Source of the DNA: Pseudobdellovibrionaceae bacterium
GTDB taxonomy: Bacteria > Bdellovibrionota > Bdellovibrionia > Bdellovibrionales > UBA1609
Assembly (NCBI GenBank): GCA_947444305.1
Contig: CANEZP010000015.1
Coordinates: forward strand, 42,759 to 106,758
DNA length: 64,000 nt
Reading direction: 5' to 3'
Part shown: one piece after another, positions 45,724 to 55,042 of the stretch
Numbering within the stretch: the first letter of the stretch is position 1
Layout: each line of letters begins with the position of its first letter
Notes under the pieces: model-generated
What the model saw: the letters and a program-made list of their open reading frames with translations, nothing else
The model's database searches: none
Told to the model about the DNA's origin: nothing
Program-made: the position numbers and the translations under genes

Positions 45724-47304
45724 ATGAAACCCCGATATCTCTTAGCTATTCTAGCAGGAATACTTATCGGCACAAGTTATATTCCCCTCCCGCCGTGGGC
45801 CATCTTCTTCTGTTGGACACCGCTTTGGTTTACCTGGCTTCGGGAAAAATCACTCACGCGCCAATCGCTCAAAAATGTTTTCTTGAGTGGTTGGCTCACT
45901 CAGTTTGTATTGACCGCGATCGGCTTCAGTTGGGTTAGTCATACCTTGCATGAATTTGGGCATATGCCTTGGTTTTTTGCCCTGCTTTGCCAGGCGGCTT
46001 ATTGCGCCTTCGCAAATCTCCACGTGCCGCTCGCCGGTTTGGCTTGGTTTGTCTTTTCGGAGCGCGGTCAGTTGTCCCGCACGCAAAGGATCATCGCCCT
46101 TCCCGTCTTCGTAAACATCGGCGAGAGAATCTTCCCGATGATCTTCGATTGGCATTTTGGATACACCTGGCTATGGGCCGAATTCCCCGCGTATCACCTG
46201 GCGGATACCTTCGGTTTTATCGGTCTGAGCTTCTTCGGCCTTTGCTTCAACGCTTTGGTTTTGCTCGCTTACTTCCGATACCGCGAACAACGTACGTGGG
46301 TGCCGGTCTTGTTGACGGCCCCGCTCATCTTTGCCGGGATGAACGTTTGGGGTTATTTCCACGCGCGCGGGTTGGCTAAGCCCGACGCAAATTTAAAATT
46401 TATGATCGTCCAGGCAAACATCGGCAACCAAGAGAAGTTGATGGCCGATAAAGGCCCGGCCTACCGCGACACCGTGCTGAATCGTTTCGTCGATGAGACC
46501 ACCAAGGGCTTAGCCTCGGCGGGCGGCCAAAAGATCGATTTTATAGTGTGGCCCGAAACGGCGTTTCCCGAAATTTTCGAAGAGGAAAATCTAAGCTACG
46601 GATTCCCGCAGAAATTAAAAAAGAATATCCTGACTTGGAACACGAAACTCATCACCGGTGGTTACGGTCGCTTGCCGGCGAGTGGCCAGTTGACCAACTC
46701 CTTTTTCGTGATCGACGAAACCGGCAAGTGGATGGTACCCCCCTACCACAAAACGATACTCCTCGCGTTCGGCGAATACTTTCCGCTCGCCGGTTTCTTT
46801 CCGTGGTTGCGCGATAAGTTCCCCGAGGTGGCTGACTTCGGGCGCGGCCCCGGCCCCACCGTGCTCAAGGCGGGAGAGGTAAAGATCGGCGCGCAGATTT
46901 GTTACGAAGGTTTATTCGATTGGTTCACGCGTAAGCTCGGTAACGGCGGGGCCGAAGTGCTGGTGAACGTGACCAACGACTCTTGGTACGGCAAATGGCA
47001 AGAGCCTTACCAACACGGTTGGATGACCCTCGCGCGCGCGATCGAGGTGCGAAGGCCGTTAGTACGCTCGACCAACACGGGGATATCAACCGTGATTCAG
47101 GCCGACGGCCAGATCCAGACGTTGTCGCCTTTACATCAAGAATGGTTTTCTCTATATGATGTACCTTACGTGAAGAATCCGGCCCCCACCGCCTTCATGG
47201 GCTGGGGATTTTACTTCTTGCCGGCCGTCATGTTTTTAACTTTAGCCGGACTCGTATTCGGCGCTTCAATTTCCAAACGGGAAAGCACGGGCAATGGCGA
47301 CTAA
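45724..47304 (+). CDS. lnt: Apolipoprotein N-acyltransferase Lnt
   Basis: 526 residues from the ATG at 45724; a 14-residue longer form from 45682 is possible. About six membrane helices (1-205) precede the periplasmic nitrilase domain, with the catalytic triad Glu (WPETAFPEIF), Lys (PPYHKTILLAFGEY) and Cys (GAQICYEGLFD). A final C-terminal helix (FLPAVMFLTLAGLVFGA) completes the topology. Lnt N-acylates the Cys of apolipoproteins as the last step of lipoprotein maturation, in keeping with the many lipoproteins here. It overlaps mutS2 by 11 bp. Confidence 0.94.
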   Translation: MKPRYLLAILAGILIGTSYIPLPPWAIFFCWTPLWFTWLREKSLTRQSLKNVFLSGWLTQFVLTAIGFSWVSHTLHEFGHMPWFFALLCQAAYCAFANLHVPLAGLAWFVFSERGQLSRTQRIIALPVFVNIGERIFPMIFDWHFGYTWLWAEFPAYHLADTFGFIGLSFFGLCFNALVLLAYFRYREQRTWVPVLLTAPLIFAGMNVWGYFHARGLAKPDANLKFMIVQANIGNQEKLMADKGPAYRDTVLNRFVDETTKGLASAGGQKIDFIVWPETAFPEIFEEENLSYGFPQKLKKNILTWNTKLITGGYGRLPASGQLTNSFFVIDETGKWMVPPYHKTILLAFGEYFPLAGFFPWLRDKFPEVADFGRGPGPTVLKAGEVKIGAQICYEGLFDWFTRKLGNGGAEVLVNVTNDSWYGKWQEPYQHGWMTLARAIEVRRPLVRSTNTGISTVIQADGQIQTLSPLHQEWFSLYDVPYVKNPAPTAFMGWGFYFLPAVMFLTLAGLVFGASISKRESTGNGD

Positions 47305-49636
47305 GAATTCTTTGATGACGAATTTAGACTGGGACGAGATTTTAGTAAGGCTCTCGCAATTTGCGACCAGCGAACTCGCGCGCGAAAGATTAACGAAGAC
47401 CGAGCCGTTAACCGACGCCGCCGCGGCCGAGGAAAGTTTCGCCGAGATCGCCGAAGCCGTGCAAATTCTGGCGTTGGGCCGTCGTCCGTTCATGGAAAGT
47501 TTAGATCTGTACGCGATTTGGCAGCAACGCCTGAACAAGGGCGGAACGCTTCAAACGTTGGAACTTCGCGACGTCCGTCACTTCTGCTTGGAAATCTTAG
47601 CGTTAAAAGAAATTTTGAAGCCGATCGAAAGCCCCTGGGCGAAGAGCGTCGCCGAAGATTTAATGGACGCCACCGAACCTTTGTCGGCCATCGACCAAAT
47701 CATGACGGCCGAAGGCGAGATTCGCAACGACGCCAGCGAAACCTTGTTCAAGCTTTTCAACGAGAAGAATTCGGCCATTCGGCAAACGCAAAATATCTTG
47801 GACAAACTCATCCGTCAGCACGAGATGGAACCGGTGCTGCAGGAAAAATACGTCACTAATCGCGAGGGCCGCTGGGTTCTGCCCGTGCGGAGCGGTAAAC
47901 AGCATTCGCTCGACGGTATTATCCACGCTTCCTCGCAGTCGAAGCAAACCGTGTTCATGGAGCCGAAAGAAATCGTTCCGCTGAACAACCGCTTACGGCA
48001 AATCGAACTCGACATCGAAGAAGAGATCGACCGTTTGCTGCGCGAACTCTCCGAGTACTTGCTTCGCCAAATGTCGAGTTTTGAAGTCGCACAAAAATTG
48101 CTGCTGGAATGTGACGTACGTTTCGCCCAAGGGAAATTGGCCGCGCACATGAACGCAACCCCTTGCAAGTTCGAAGGTGATGACATCCATCTCACCGACT
48201 TACGTCATCCGCTCCTGGTGCTCGGCAATATCGACGTCGTGCCTAACTCGGTGAATCTAACTTCGGACCGGCGCATCTTACTGTTGAGCGGCCCCAATGC
48301 CGGCGGCAAAACGGTTTTGCTCAAAGCCGTCGGCCTAGCCGCGCAAATGGCCCGCTGCGGACTGCTCATCGCCGCGGCCGAAGGTTCGCGCATGCCGTTC
48401 TTCACGCAGGTGCACGTGGGCGTAGGCGATTCACAAAGCGTCGATCAGCATCTCTCGACCTTCGCGGCGCATTTGAAAATCTTGAACGAAGCTTCGCATT
48501 CGAAAGGTTCGTCGACCTTGCTCTTGATCGATGAAATTTGCGGATCAACCGACCCCGAAGAAGGCACCGCGCTCGCGCGGTCGTTCATTCAAACGTATGC
48601 GCGCAACGAAATGTTCGCGGTCATCACTTCACACCTTGGCCCGTTGAAACTCGGCTGGGATGAAAATTCGGGCGTCATCAACGGCAGCCTTGAGTACGAC
48701 AACAAAACCGGCCGGCCGACGTACATGTTTTTGATGGGCGTGCCCGGTCAATCCCTCGCGTTGCAGACCGCCCGCCGGGTCGGCGTGGATCCCACGATCA
48801 TCGACAACGCGATGACGTTTCTAAGTCCTGAGTCGAAGCAATATCATCTCGGGTTAGAAGAAGTTGAGAAAGTAAAAGAAGAGCTGCGCAGCCTCATGGA
48901 GCAAGTGCAAAGCGAGAGCAAAGAAGCCAAGGCCGAAAAAAGCCGTTACTCGGCTCTAGCGATTCAATTCGAACGCGAAAAAGAAAAGATGCTCGAGCAA
49001 GCCGTTAAGAAGGCCGAGAAAAAAATCGAATCCATGATCGAGAACTCACGCGTCGACGACGTATTCAAACGTCACGAACGCTTAGAGCAAATCAAGCACG
49101 AGATGCCCGAGATCGTAAAAGCCTCGACCGCTCCGAAGGCCTCACCGGTTTCTATCGAAACGGCCGAGGATTTCGCTAAGGCCTACCCGCCCGGCTCGAA
49201 AGTATTTGCGCCGAGCATCGGCCGCGACGGCGTGATTCAAAGCGTGCCGAATTCAAAAGGTGAAGTTGCCATTTTGTCGAACTCAATGCGCTTAATGGTT
49301 TCCTGGTCGCAATTGCGCCCGCCCCACCAGGCCGCCAACCCGACCACCGAAATCGTGCGCCGGAGCGGCGAAGTCTCTTCGCACCTTGATCAAGACCGCA
49401 CGCTGGATATGCGCGGCAAGGCTCTTGAAGAAGCGCTCAGCCTGCTTGAAATTCAGCTCGACACCGCGGTGCTCAATCAGGAAGCACGCATCAAGATCGT
49501 GCACGGCCACGGGACCGATACGTTGAAGAAGGGCTTGCGCAGTTATCTCTCGCGCTCGGCCTACGTTAAGAAGTGGAAAGCCGGCACGCCGGAGACCGGC
49601 GGCGACGGCGTCACCTGGGCGGAATTGCGCGATTAA
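47294..49636 (+). CDS. mutS2: MutS2 endonuclease/ribosome-rescue ATPase
   Basis: 780 residues, typical for MutS2. N-terminal core and clamp domains lead to the ABC-type ATPase with Walker A LLSGPNAGGKTVLLKA, Walker B STLLLIDEICGSTDPEEG and the following H-loop region. A coiled-coil (about 510-590) and a KOW-like segment follow, then the C-terminal Smr nuclease domain (LDMRGKALEEALSLLEIQLD, KIVHGHGTDTLKKGLR). MutS2 suppresses recombination or splits collided ribosomes rather than acting in mismatch repair. Its start lies inside lnt, so the two are translationally coupled. Confidence 0.95.
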   Translation: MATKNSLMTNLDWDEILVRLSQFATSELARERLTKTEPLTDAAAAEESFAEIAEAVQILALGRRPFMESLDLYAIWQQRLNKGGTLQTLELRDVRHFCLEILALKEILKPIESPWAKSVAEDLMDATEPLSAIDQIMTAEGEIRNDASETLFKLFNEKNSAIRQTQNILDKLIRQHEMEPVLQEKYVTNREGRWVLPVRSGKQHSLDGIIHASSQSKQTVFMEPKEIVPLNNRLRQIELDIEEEIDRLLRELSEYLLRQMSSFEVAQKLLLECDVRFAQGKLAAHMNATPCKFEGDDIHLTDLRHPLLVLGNIDVVPNSVNLTSDRRILLLSGPNAGGKTVLLKAVGLAAQMARCGLLIAAAEGSRMPFFTQVHVGVGDSQSVDQHLSTFAAHLKILNEASHSKGSSTLLLIDEICGSTDPEEGTALARSFIQTYARNEMFAVITSHLGPLKLGWDENSGVINGSLEYDNKTGRPTYMFLMGVPGQSLALQTARRVGVDPTIIDNAMTFLSPESKQYHLGLEEVEKVKEELRSLMEQVQSESKEAKAEKSRYSALAIQFEREKEKMLEQAVKKAEKKIESMIENSRVDDVFKRHERLEQIKHEMPEIVKASTAPKASPVSIETAEDFAKAYPPGSKVFAPSIGRDGVIQSVPNSKGEVAILSNSMRLMVSWSQLRPPHQAANPTTEIVRRSGEVSSHLDQDRTLDMRGKALEEALSLLEIQLDTAVLNQEARIKIVHGHGTDTLKKGLRSYLSRSAYVKKWKAGTPETGGDGVTWAELRD

Positions 49637-49639
49637 TTT

Positions 49640-50500
49640 TTAAAGATTTGCGGGAACGTGTTGCACCGGCGTAATGGCCGGGTCGCATTCGATTTTTGTT
49701 TTGTATTTCGCGCTCAGCTTGGTTTCGGAAATCATGCACGACAAAACGGCAAACTTATCGGCGCCCGCGCCCATCTCTTCTTGCGAGCGCATTTCGGACC
49801 AAACGATGTCACCGCGATCCGGGCTGTAAAGAAGCCGGCCCCACACGCGGCTTTCGAAACGGGCGTTCTTCGCGGTTGCGCTGTTCACAAGCTTTACCCC
49901 TCCCGACACTTCGATGTCGGCGCAAAACTTACCGCCGCAGGGGATAATCCCGCGCAAAATTCCGACGACTTGTAATTTGAGCGGGATATTGTCGCGTGAC
50001 GAATACCAGGTGTGCTCCATCGGCCAAGTGTCGCCCACGCGCACTTCTTCGGGCGGCACCGGCAGCGAAGGCACGAAGAACAAGCTCTGCGGCGGATACT
50101 TTCCCGCTTGGAGAACGGTCGCGTCCGAACGAACGAGGTACTCGATCTCTTCCCCTTTTTCGGGAAAGGCGAGATCGTGCAATTCGACGGTGCCGTCTTT
50201 TTGCGTCGTCCGCACGCTGTAGGTCATCACTTTTTGCGTGGGATCATAAGCCTTAATGGTGGTGACGGCCGTGAAGTCGACGACCTCTTGCTTATCGCGC
50301 ACGAGTTGCTGATCGGAATAACTCTTCACGTTTGCGTTCGAATGGTAGCGCGTCTCGGCCACGCTGCCCGGTTTACCTTTGATTTCGATACGGATCGAAT
50401 CGGGCGCGGATCCGGGCGACGAACCCCGGCGCAGAGAGGAGCAGCCGGCGAGCGAGTTGAGGCAGACACCGGCAAGAAGAAGTACGGATAAGTGGCGCAT
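49640..50500 (-). CDS. Lipoprotein of unknown function
   Basis: 286 residues with GGAGG before the ATG and a canonical lipobox (CLNSLAGCSSL). The body is a mixed alpha/beta chain with features of large beta-sandwich lipoproteins (RIEIKGKPGSVAETRYHSNANV, VRVGDTWPMEHTWYSS). A Cys pair (PCGGKFCAD) and a late Cys pair (VLSCMIS...IECDP) could form disulfides. No family recognised. Convergent with mutS2, 3 bp between stops. Confidence 0.7.
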   Translation of the reverse strand: MRHLSVLLLAGVCLNSLAGCSSLRRGSSPGSAPDSIRIEIKGKPGSVAETRYHSNANVKSYSDQQLVRDKQEVVDFTAVTTIKAYDPTQKVMTYSVRTTQKDGTVELHDLAFPEKGEEIEYLVRSDATVLQAGKYPPQSLFFVPSLPVPPEEVRVGDTWPMEHTWYSSRDNIPLKLQVVGILRGIIPCGGKFCADIEVSGGVKLVNSATAKNARFESRVWGRLLYSPDRGDIVWSEMRSQEEMGAGADKFAVLSCMISETKLSAKYKTKIECDPAITPVQHVPANL

Positions 50501-50578
50501 AGAAAACCTCCGGCCACCAAGAAGAACTCATTTCACGTGATTTGACCAGCTCAATCGAATTCGGGCGTGTCGTAAAGA

Positions 50579-51403
50579 TCAGTGCGAGGATTCTTGAATG
50601 ACTTCTTCGGCCTGCAGGTTTTCGCCGTGGCGGTAACGGTCGACCAAGCTCTTGTCTAGCGTGGGGAACGAGAACAGCAGCGCGTGGCTGCCGCTGGGCG
50701 CGTCTTCGACCGTGACGACGACGTAATAAAATTCGTCTTCTTCGCTAAATTCTTTAATGAACGAAACCAGCGTATTGCCGGTGGTGTCCCCGCTGCGCCA
50801 GATTTCGTCGGCGTCTTCGAGCGTGTCTTCGCGGCAGTCGGCGTAATCGATGAACTCGTCTTCGGTGATGTCTTTGTCGGCGCGCAAAGACAGCATCGCC
50901 TTGTAAAGGCCCGCGGCCAACTCGTCACCTTCGTGGAGTGCGTCGCCGTCGATCGCGCCCATGGGCACGTCGCCGAGCATGCGTTGAAAAACCATTTGAC
51001 CACGGCGGTAGCGTTCAACGAGCGCTTCGTCCGAGGTCGGGAAGTGCAGATATACGAACGACGGTGTGCTTTCAGTCAAATAGCAGGCGGCTATGTGCGT
51101 GGTCTTCTCGAATTGGCGGATGTAGATGAACACGCGCTGCTGTTGGCTGAGCGTGGCCGTATCTTCCCAAACTTCGTCGGGGTCATCGAGCAACTTTTCG
51201 AGTTGCGTATCGTACTTTTTAAATTCGAACTCGTTGATGTCCTTGTCTTCTTTGCGAAGAGTAAAGAACTCACGCTCGAGCGTTTGGATTTCGTTCTCGA
51301 AATGAGAATAAAGCTCCTGCTCGGAGTCGAAGATTAGGCCGTGTTCTTCATCGATGATGATCGGATCACTGGTTTTCTTTTTCGAAGTCTTGGACATACC
51401 CAT
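50579..51403 (-). CDS. Acidic cytosolic protein with two tandem repeats
   Basis: About 274 residues; the start is ambiguous (ATG at 51403, ATG at 51397 or GTG at 51412) and no ribosome-binding site is seen. No signal peptide. Two halves are clearly related: LRKEDKDINEFEFKKYDTQL...DDPDEVWED...FIYIRQF...FVYLHFPTSDEALVERYRRG (about 45-140) and LRADKDITEDEFIDYADCRE...EDADEIWRS...VSFIKEF...LLFSFPTLDKSLVDRYRHG (about 165-265). The repeat DEVW...IxxF...FPTxDxxLVxRYRxG resembles a phage-Barnase-EndoU-like (PBECR) fold, but this is only suggested. Function unknown. Confidence 0.65.
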   Translation of the reverse strand: MGMSKTSKKKTSDPIIIDEEHGLIFDSEQELYSHFENEIQTLEREFFTLRKEDKDINEFEFKKYDTQLEKLLDDPDEVWEDTATLSQQQRVFIYIRQFEKTTHIAACYLTESTPSFVYLHFPTSDEALVERYRRGQMVFQRMLGDVPMGAIDGDALHEGDELAAGLYKAMLSLRADKDITEDEFIDYADCREDTLEDADEIWRSGDTTGNTLVSFIKEFSEEDEFYYVVVTVEDAPSGSHALLFSFPTLDKSLVDRYRHGENLQAEEVIQESSH

Positions 51404-51544
51404 ACTATACACGAATTAAGCTGTCTCAGAGTGAGTCAGACGAAAGTCCGGCCTCCAATATTTAGGTTAAACTAGCTGGTCCTGTTCGTCAAATTTACCG
51501 GTTTTTCCCTTGCCCGTGCGCTTATTTAACCTAACCCTAAGAAT

Positions 51545-51868
51545 GTGAAAGAACTAAAGATCAGCGACACCCACCTGGACCAAATCGAGCATCTTCTCGC
51601 CCAAAGTATGAACGGGATTCACCTCTTGTTCGACAATGAGACGATCGCCCGCATCCTAAAATCCCCGACCGAGGATATGGATCTGTTCCAGGTTCGTAAC
51701 ATGGACAAGATCCACGATCTTTTCAGCGCCTTCGTCGGTCATAAGACGTTACAGGAAAAGCGCATGTGGCTCGACGGTTTGGACAAAGAGTCCTACGAGA
51801 TGCTCTTGCGCACCTATTTCTATATCGTCGAGAACTCGCTCTTCAACGCCGACCCCACGCGCCACTAA
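51545..51868 (+). CDS. Small helical protein of unknown function
   Basis: 107 residues with a GTG start; entirely helical by pattern (LKISDTHLDQIEHLLAQSMNGIHLLFDNETIARILK), with no signal peptide, membrane helix or Cys. The regular amphipathic spacing suggests a small helical bundle or adaptor. Divergent from the duplicated acidic protein at 50579-51403, so the 140-bp gap should contain both promoters. Confidence 0.6.
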   Translation: MKELKISDTHLDQIEHLLAQSMNGIHLLFDNETIARILKSPTEDMDLFQVRNMDKIHDLFSAFVGHKTLQEKRMWLDGLDKESYEMLLRTYFYIVENSLFNADPTRH

Positions 51869-51899
51869 CAAAAACCCGCCGCGGCTCCGATAAGAAGCC

Positions 51900-52184
51900 A
51901 TGCGCGCCTTCGGCTTTCTCATTTTAATTTTGATCTGGAATCCGAACGCCGCCGCGGAATATCGCGCGTTCGAACTCGTCATCAAAAACCCGACCACCGG
52001 TCAGGAGCGGGTCGTCATCTCGACGCTTGATCCCCGCCAGTACCGGCACTACTACCCGATGCGCTACGAAGAACAGGTCGATTACCGCGCGACTTGGAAG
52101 TGTAAGGGCAATACCTCTGGCCATAAGCCCGTCTGCCCGAACCCGAAGCAAGGTTCTGGACCGGCCGCCACTCCCCCTGCATGA
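51900..52184 (+). CDS. Small secreted protein of unknown function
   Basis: 94 residues with a signal peptide (MRAFGFLILILIWNPNAAAE), then an EYRAFELVIKNPTTGQERVVISTLDPRQY segment and two Cys (KCKGN and PVCPN) toward a Pro/Gly-rich tail. Located 31 bp downstream of the 107-residue gene and 30 bp upstream of the coiled-coil sHSP gene on the same strand; these three may be co-transcribed. Confidence 0.6.
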   Translation: MRAFGFLILILIWNPNAAAEYRAFELVIKNPTTGQERVVISTLDPRQYRHYYPMRYEEQVDYRATWKCKGNTSGHKPVCPNPKQGSGPAATPPA

Positions 52185-52214
52185 TATTATGGAACCTTAC
52201 CAGGGGTTCCATAG

Positions 52215-53753
52215 ATGTCGGAGATTCAGAACGACAAAGCCAAACAGGCTCAAGAGCTGCGCGATATGCAGGAGTCTTTCCGTAAACGCAAAAAAGCCGT
52301 GCAAGATGACGGCGAACTAAGCGTTCAGCAAACTCGCGAACAAACCAAAAAGAAAGTCGATGAAGAGAGCCGCAACGGCGACGCCGCGATCAGCCACGTG
52401 CGCGCGAACAAGAAACAAACCGTCGAACAACTCAAAGACGAAGCCGCGGAGAAGACCACGTACGAGCGCAAAAGCGTAGATAAGCGCATGACCGGCGCGC
52501 GCAATGAAAGCAGAATCAAAGAGGAATCGCTTAAAGAAAACATCGCGCACAAACAGGCGTCTTTGAACAAAACGATCGACGTTACCGAAAAGCGTACCGC
52601 CGAAGTCGTGAAGCAAGAAGCGACCGAGACCGCTAAAATTCGCGAAGAACAGATGGCGCAGCGGCGCAACGCGGTCAAAATCATGGGCACCGACCTCGAA
52701 AAGACCCAGAAGACGGCCACCGAGAAAAAAAGCGAGATCCTCGCTAAGAACCGTGAAGAAACGCAAGAATTGCAGACGGAACATAAAACCGCCGTTCAGC
52801 AATCACGCGCGCAGGCGAAGCAATCCTACGAACAGCAGCGTAAAATGGGCCAGGAACAGCTAGCCGCCTTAAACAAGGAAAACGAAACGCGCTTTCAGCA
52901 AACGCAAAAACAATACAGCGAAAACCAAGCGACGCTCAAACAACGTTCGCAATCGGGCCTAGAAGCCGAAAAAGCCGCCGGCGATCAAAAACTCAACGAA
53001 CTGACGAAAGAAAACCAGAAACTCATCGAAGCCGAACGCACCAAGGGCGTGGCCGGCCAAGAGGAGACGCGCAAACACTACGGAGCCGAGATCGAACGTC
53101 TCCATAAAAACGGCGATCAGGGCGTGGCCGAGCAGCGGAGCATTTACCAAAACAAAGTGAAACTGCTCGAAACCCGGCACAAAGAAGAAATGGAAGCGCT
53201 TAAGCTCAATCACGAGAACGCGATCAAAGACAAAGACGTGACGTTTAAAAAACAAGCGAGCGATAACGACGTCTTTTACAAAGATCAATTGATCCAGCAG
53301 CGCACGGAGTTCGGCCAAGCGCAAACCAAAGGCTCAAAAGCCTTCGGCGAAGCGATTCGCGCGCAGAAGGAAGCTTACGCAAAAAGCTTGATGAAAGAAA
53401 AAGCAGAGATCGCGAAGGACGTCGGCAAATATTCCGACCGCAAGAGTGACCCCTTTTACACGTTCGTTGCGACCGATTCAAAAGTCGTTGAAGACGAGAA
53501 TTACTATTACGTAAACTCGAGCATTCCCGAGCACGAGAAGGACAACGTGAAGATGCACGTGAAGAACGGCAAAGTCGTCGTCCAAGGTTCGCGCCGCTTC
53601 GAAGATAATCTCGACGACGGCGCATCCAAACTCAGCACGAATAGCTACCAAACTTTTCGTGAAGAAATCCCGCTGGAGCGCCCCGTTCACGAAAAACTGA
53701 GTGAGCGCATTTACCGAGACGGCGTGCTGACGCTGAAGATCCCGAAGGCCTAA
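52215..53753 (+). CDS. Long coiled-coil protein fused to a C-terminal alpha-crystallin (sHSP) domain
   Basis: 512 residues, no signal peptide. Residues 1 to about 405 are almost unbroken charged helix rich in Lys, Glu, Gln, Ala and Arg with heptad spacing and no Pro, a long coiled-coil. The C-terminal 95 residues (SKVVEDENYYYVNSSIPEHEKDNVKMHV, VVVQGSRRF, SYQTFREEIPLERPVHEKLSERIYRDGVLTLKIPKA) match the alpha-crystallin domain of small heat-shock proteins, ending with an I-x-K-type anchor-like tail (LKIPKA). Small HSPs are normally 140-200 residues, so this fusion is unusual. It may be a filament- or scaffold-forming holdase. Follows two small genes. Confidence 0.78.
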   Translation: MSEIQNDKAKQAQELRDMQESFRKRKKAVQDDGELSVQQTREQTKKKVDEESRNGDAAISHVRANKKQTVEQLKDEAAEKTTYERKSVDKRMTGARNESRIKEESLKENIAHKQASLNKTIDVTEKRTAEVVKQEATETAKIREEQMAQRRNAVKIMGTDLEKTQKTATEKKSEILAKNREETQELQTEHKTAVQQSRAQAKQSYEQQRKMGQEQLAALNKENETRFQQTQKQYSENQATLKQRSQSGLEAEKAAGDQKLNELTKENQKLIEAERTKGVAGQEETRKHYGAEIERLHKNGDQGVAEQRSIYQNKVKLLETRHKEEMEALKLNHENAIKDKDVTFKKQASDNDVFYKDQLIQQRTEFGQAQTKGSKAFGEAIRAQKEAYAKSLMKEKAEIAKDVGKYSDRKSDPFYTFVATDSKVVEDENYYYVNSSIPEHEKDNVKMHVKNGKVVVQGSRRFEDNLDDGASKLSTNSYQTFREEIPLERPVHEKLSERIYRDGVLTLKIPKA

Positions 53754-53827
53754 TTTCGTCAATTTAGCGCCCTGGAATCCAACCTCGACGCCATGGGAGT
53801 GGCGTTCGCTTTGCAATTCTTCGCGCG

Positions 53828-54663
53828 ATGGCTATCCGTTTAATCTTACTTTTGGCGTTGATCTCCGCATCGGTGTTCCCGGCGTTTGCGCACGCGAAGA
53901 CTCAGGTAGGCTGCCTTAAAGATTTGCTGATGGCCGCCACGGGTCCCCGCCACGCCGCCGTCGTCCGCAACAAATTCGTGATCGATCGCGGCTTCGAAGA
54001 ATACTTCAGTATTTTTGGCCCGCGTCTTAAGCTTATCCTCGACCGAACGTTACCGGGCTTCCGCTGGCTCGAGAGTGGTGCCGGCTTAGCCAATGCCCCA
54101 CGCGAATTTTTGGCCATTCCCACCGCTAATCCCTTACAAATCGTTGGCGTGTCGTACGTCATTCCGAAGGGCGCTTTTGAATCGCCGTCGTTCGTACACA
54201 TGGGCGGAAGATTTTTGGAAAACATCGCGAACGACGAGCTTGGTAAATTTGATCTCATCACGGACACTTCGGTCCGTACTCCTACACCGAACAGATCGAT
54301 ATCATTTTGCAAAAATACATCGACCTCCTCAACGTAGGCGGCTCGGCGTTTATTCAAGGCATGAATATATATTCGGGCGGTGAGCCGGCGGGTCTCACTT
54401 CAAGCCTGCTCGCCCAGATTCCTTTATACCGTGAACACTTAACGAACCGCCGCCTTACGATCAAGACGACCTCGGGCCGGCAAACGGTGCTCGACTGGCT
54501 GCGGAGCCACCCGGGCATACGGGCTGAGACGTTAGACACTTGGCCAAACGATGCCGTCGTCATCACCAAGCTCGTTGAAGAGCCGGTGCGGTTGAGGCGA
54601 TTGAAATTGTCACGATTTGTGAAGGGCACGCCGCCCTACCGGAAGTACGAGGAGTTACGGTAA
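53828..54663 (+). pseudogene. Frameshifted gene for an exported methyltransferase-like protein
   Basis: Two overlapping frames (53828-54337 and 54307-54663) make one protein of about 278 residues if one base is restored near 54263-54267: the reading GKFDLITD then FGPYSYTEQIDIILQKYIDLL continues across it. A signal peptide (LILLLALISASVFPAFAHA) is followed by a SAM-type Rossmann pattern: motif I-like FRWLESGAGLANAPREFL, VGVSYVI and DLITD-FG, suggesting a class I methyltransferase fold. An exported methyltransferase would lack SAM, so it may be a relative with another role. The break may be real decay or a sequencing error; codon use stays normal in both halves, which favours a recent event or an error. 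Confidence 0.68.
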
Positions 54664-54665
54664 AA

Positions 54666-54920
54666 CTACCGGCGAATGACCGAGCGAACTTCAGACATCA
54701 CGAAGCCTAAGCGGCCGCCGAGATCTTCGAGCAAAGCGATGTTGTTTTGCAGCTGCTTCAACACGTCCTTGGTCTCGTGACGCAAACCCGGGAGTTCTTG
54801 GTATCCGGTCGACGCGCGCTCATTCAACCGAACCTTCGGCTCGATTTTAGTCTGGATCGCGTTTTGATTTACGATATTCAAGATATTCTCCATCTTCTGC
54901 CTTGCCTTGACCACTTCCAT
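54666..54920 (-). CDS. Small coiled-coil protein of unknown function
   Basis: 84 residues from the ATG at 54920, fixed by a GAGGTG site 7 nt upstream (an ATG at 54947 has no such site). It is helical, with no signal peptide or Cys (MEVVKARQKMENILNIVN, ETKDVLKQLQNNIALLEDLGG). It looks like a structural or adaptor helix-pair protein. Convergent with the frameshifted gene, with 2 bp between stops. No family recognised. Confidence 0.65.
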   Translation of the reverse strand: MEVVKARQKMENILNIVNQNAIQTKIEPKVRLNERASTGYQELPGLRHETKDVLKQLQNNIALLEDLGGRLGFVMSEVRSVIRR

Positions 54921-55042
54921 GTTAGTCACCTCAAGTTTGTTTCTCATACTTAAAAAAACTTAAAATTAACAATCAACTCGGGCGCTCAGTTCCGTTTTGC
55001 AACTAGACCCATTTTTTGTGCTCACACTCTTTATAAGCAAGA

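Noticed and set aside
54307..54663. Independent 118-codon gene
   Set aside because: It lacks a ribosome-binding site and its sequence continues that of the preceding frame; treated as the 3' half of a frameshifted gene.
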